Source: an uncultured Bryobacterales bacterium
Lineage (GTDB): Bacteria > Acidobacteriota > Terriglobia > Bryobacterales > Bryobacteraceae
Direction of reading: 5' to 3'
Assembly: GCA_937859895.1 (NCBI GenBank)
Contig: CALMAV010000373.1
Span: forward strand, 1-8,936
DNA length: 8,936 nt
Of this stretch, positions 6,978-8,936 are shown in pieces; the first letter of the stretch is position 1; the number at the start of each line of letters is the position of its first letter. The translations under genes and the position numbers were made by a program. The notes below the pieces were generated by a model. It was not told the origin of the DNA. It saw only the letters and a program-made list of their open reading frames with translations, and ran no database searches.

Positions 6978-7571
6978 ATGTCAACCGGCTCTCGCGGGGT
7001 TCAGATAGGTGTATTCGCAGTGATACTTTCATTGGGGTTGCCCGGGCAGAGCTTTGGCCAACATCCGGATTGGAACAAGTACCGGAGCAATCTGGCTCCC
7101 TATGTAGTGGCCCCGGAGCGCGCTGTGGATCGCATGCTCTCGATGGCGAAACTGAAACCGGGCGAAACGCTTTACGATCTCGGATGCGGCGACGGACGAA
7201 TCCTGATCGCGGCGGTTCAGCAGTATCGGGTGAAAGCAGTCGGAATCGAGATTTCTGAGCACCTGGCCCGCGAAGCTGCCGAGCGTGTAAAAAAGCAAGG
7301 ACTACAGAACGACATTAAAGTGGTTCATGGGGATTTCATGCGTCAGGATTTGAGCAGTGCTAACGTGGTCACGTTGTATCTGGAAACAACCGCCAATGAC
7401 ACGCTACGGCCAAATCTGGAACGTTTTCTCCGTCCAAATACGCGGGTTGTTTCTTACGACTACCCAATCCCTGGCTGGAGGGCGATGGAAACCACAGAAG
7501 CGACTGGAAGCCATGGCGCCAGCCACACCATTTATCTTTATCAAGTTCCTGAATCCATCAAGAAGCAGTAA
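6978..7571 (+). CDS. SAM-dependent methyltransferase with signal peptide or membrane anchor
   Basis: The 197-residue protein begins with a hydrophobic stretch (GVFAVILSLGLPGQSFGQ) that reads as a signal peptide or anchor ending near residue 28. A compact class I methyltransferase domain follows. Motif I is DLGCGDGR (D67-R74), the acidic residue ending strand 2 is E91 in GIEIS, and HGDF (D119) fits the next SAM-contact position. The order VAPERAVDRML, DLGCGDGR, VVTLYL and RVVSYDYPIPGW resembles FAM173/ATPSCKMT-type protein lysine methyltransferases, so a protein substrate is possible but unproven. AGGTTAG lies before the ATG. An N-terminal export signal is odd because SAM is cytosolic; it may act as a membrane anchor with the domain facing inward. 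The stop is 3 bases before the kinase start, so the two are probably co-transcribed. Confidence 0.82.
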   Translation: MSTGSRGVQIGVFAVILSLGLPGQSFGQHPDWNKYRSNLAPYVVAPERAVDRMLSMAKLKPGETLYDLGCGDGRILIAAVQQYRVKAVGIEISEHLAREAAERVKKQGLQNDIKVVHGDFMRQDLSSANVVTLYLETTANDTLRPNLERFLRPNTRVVSYDYPIPGWRAMETTEATGSHGASHTIYLYQVPESIKKQ

Positions 7572-7574
7572 CCA

Positions 7575-8558
7575 TTGAGTTCGCCCTGTGACGTTGTAGG
7601 CATCGGCCTGAACGCAACTGACACACTCATTCTGGTTCCTGAATACCCGGCTTACGCGGGCAAAATCGCATTCGATCGCGAGATACTGAGCCCGGGTGGG
7701 CAGGTAGCTACTACCGTGGTTGCCTGCTCCCGACTTGGTTTACAGGCTAAGTATGTGGGCACGATTGGGGACGATGCGCGTGGTCAGATTCAACAGGAGA
7801 GCCTGCGTGGGACCGGTGTGGATACCAGCGCCGTTATCATTCGCAGCGGCTGCCCGAACCAGACTGCCTATATACTGATCGACCAGCGCACGGGCGAGCG
7901 CACCGTACTCTGGCAACGCGACAAGTGCCTTCGGCTTCGTCCGGAAGAGTTGAGCGCGGATGACATTGTTAACGCACGCCTTCTTCACATCGATGGTTGT
8001 GACATTGAGGCAGCAGCTTTTGCAGCCTCGATTGCACGGCAAGCTGGTGTTCTTGTCTCCCTTGATGTCGATACCGTTTACCCTGGATTTGAAGTGGTTT
8101 TGCAGAATGTGGATTACCTGGTGGCCGGTAATGGCTGGCCAGAGCGCTGGACCGGAGAGAGCGACCCGTTTGCCGCGCTAAGCAAGCTGAAGAACGAGTT
8201 CAGCTTCACCGTGGCTGCTACGACGCTGGGAACCCACGGGGCACTGGCACTGTACGAGGATCGGTGGTTTTACTCACCTGGATTCGAGGTTTCCTGCGTT
8301 GATACTACCGGGGCCGGTGATGTTTTTCACGGTGCTTTCTGCTATTGCATGCTGCAGAAGTTCGACATGGTGGAGGCGCTAGAGTTTTCCAACGCAGCTG
8401 CCGCTCTCAGTTGTACCGCTATTGGTGCACGCGGCCACATTCCTACGTGCTCGGAAGTAGCTAAGCTTAGGGTTAAGGCGCAAGCAGGCAGCGTGGGACG
8501 GCGTGACGCACCTGAAATTTCACAGCGCTGTTCGGCACGGGTCGGAGCCGAAGCTTGA
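7575..8558 (+). CDS. PfkB/ribokinase-family carbohydrate kinase
   Basis: This enzyme family phosphorylates a sugar or nucleoside hydroxyl using ATP in the cytoplasm. The 327-residue product has the family order: an N-terminal substrate strand (VGIGLNATDTL), a glycine pair (SPGGQVAT, G41-G42), VGTIGDDARG, and near the C-terminus the PfkB signature 2 DTTGAGDVFHGAF with catalytic base D249. The substrate cannot be told from sequence. The start is TTG at 7575: a stop lies in the same frame at 7569-7571, no ATG or GTG is nearby, and the conserved strand begins a few residues later. The last 30 or so residues are poorly conserved in character. The gene follows the methyltransferase by 3 bases and overlaps the rhomboid by 4, so translation is probably coupled along the row. 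Confidence 0.92.
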   Translation: MSSPCDVVGIGLNATDTLILVPEYPAYAGKIAFDREILSPGGQVATTVVACSRLGLQAKYVGTIGDDARGQIQQESLRGTGVDTSAVIIRSGCPNQTAYILIDQRTGERTVLWQRDKCLRLRPEELSADDIVNARLLHIDGCDIEAAAFAASIARQAGVLVSLDVDTVYPGFEVVLQNVDYLVAGNGWPERWTGESDPFAALSKLKNEFSFTVAATTLGTHGALALYEDRWFYSPGFEVSCVDTTGAGDVFHGAFCYCMLQKFDMVEALEFSNAAAALSCTAIGARGHIPTCSEVAKLRVKAQAGSVGRRDAPEISQRCSARVGAEA

Positions 8559-8936
8559 TACCGCTACGTGCGCTTCTGCTGCGGCGCTCACCCGCCTCGG
8601 TCACGCTGTTGATTATCGCAATTAACACACTGGCGTTTCTCTTCGAAATGTCTTTATCCCCGTACCTTCGGGAAGCCTTCGTTGCTCACTACGCCTTGGT
8701 TCCCGATCACTTTGTTCCGGCATCTCTGCTGACCTCCATGTTTCTGCACGGTGGCTGGCTGCACCTGATCGGAAACATGTGGTTTCTATGGGTTTTCGGC
8801 TCCCATGTGGAGGATGCAATTGGGTCGGCACGTTTCCTGCTGTTCTACCTGCTAAGCGGCGTGGCGTCGGCCGTAGTGCAGTGGCAAATTACAGCTGGCA
8901 GCCCGATCCCTACCGTTGGTGCTAGCGGCGCCATCG
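8555..8936 (+). CDS. Rhomboid-family intramembrane serine protease (3' partial)
   Basis: The frame is open to the right edge; 127 codons are visible. Rhomboids cut transmembrane substrates within the bilayer. After a basic N-terminus comes a first membrane segment (TLLIIAINTLAFLFEM). The family's MFLHGGWLHLIGNMWFLW motif follows, with its histidines and asparagine, then a further segment (FLLFYLLSGVASAVVQ) and the catalytic GASGAI with Ser124 (8924-8926). The catalytic histidine would lie beyond the window. The start is TTG at 8555, overlapping the kinase stop as TTGA. The next in-frame ATG (8648) would cut off the first membrane segment, so TTG is preferred. Confidence 0.9.
   Translation, partial: MIPLRALLLRRSPASVTLLIIAINTLAFLFEMSLSPYLREAFVAHYALVPDHFVPASLLTSMFLHGGWLHLIGNMWFLWVFGSHVEDAIGSARFLLFYLLSGVASAVVQWQITAGSPIPTVGASGAI

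Overview
The window is moderate-GC bacterial DNA. It most likely comes from an acidobacterium of the Terriglobia type. I infer this from protein style: an SSB with a glycine-rich linker, a secreted lineage-type hypothetical protein, and a methyltransferase / PfkB kinase / rhomboid row. No rRNA or tRNA gene is present to confirm it, and no alignment could be run.

Layout. (1) Positions 1-3134 hold two overlapping + strand genes. The first is a large GT-C type membrane glycosyltransferase whose 5' end lies outside the window and whose C-terminus looks like a concanavalin A/LamG-type domain. The second is a membrane-anchored FkbM-type methyltransferase. They share an ATGA overlap and probably act on envelope glycans or exopolysaccharide. 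(2) Positions 3135-3222 are a short spacer with nested inverted repeats. (3) Positions 3223-4168 are a decayed WG-repeat gene: eight repeat units with an almost exact 102-base period, broken by three nonsense codons and two one-base deletions. (4) Positions 4186-4551 encode a small CHY-type zinc-finger protein. Its stop codon overlaps that of the convergent ssb gene (4548-5042, - strand). (5) A divergent intergenic region separates ssb from a secreted protein of unknown function (5244-6545). (6) Positions 6546-6977 have no supported gene. (7) Positions 6978 to the right edge carry a tight + strand row: an apparently exported SAM-dependent methyltransferase, a PfkB-family sugar kinase starting with TTG, and a rhomboid protease that also starts with TTG, overlaps the kinase stop codon and runs off the window.

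How the genes work together. The first pair is a plausible surface-glycan modification unit, and the last three look co-transcribed, though their shared purpose is unclear. I see no transposase, integrase, CRISPR array, defence system or biosynthetic cluster, and nothing here is convincingly a new multi-gene system. The points most worth a second look are the quantitatively clear decay of the WG-repeat gene, the GT-C/lectin-like fusion, the exported-looking methyltransferase, and the ssb 5' region with its overlapping small ORF.
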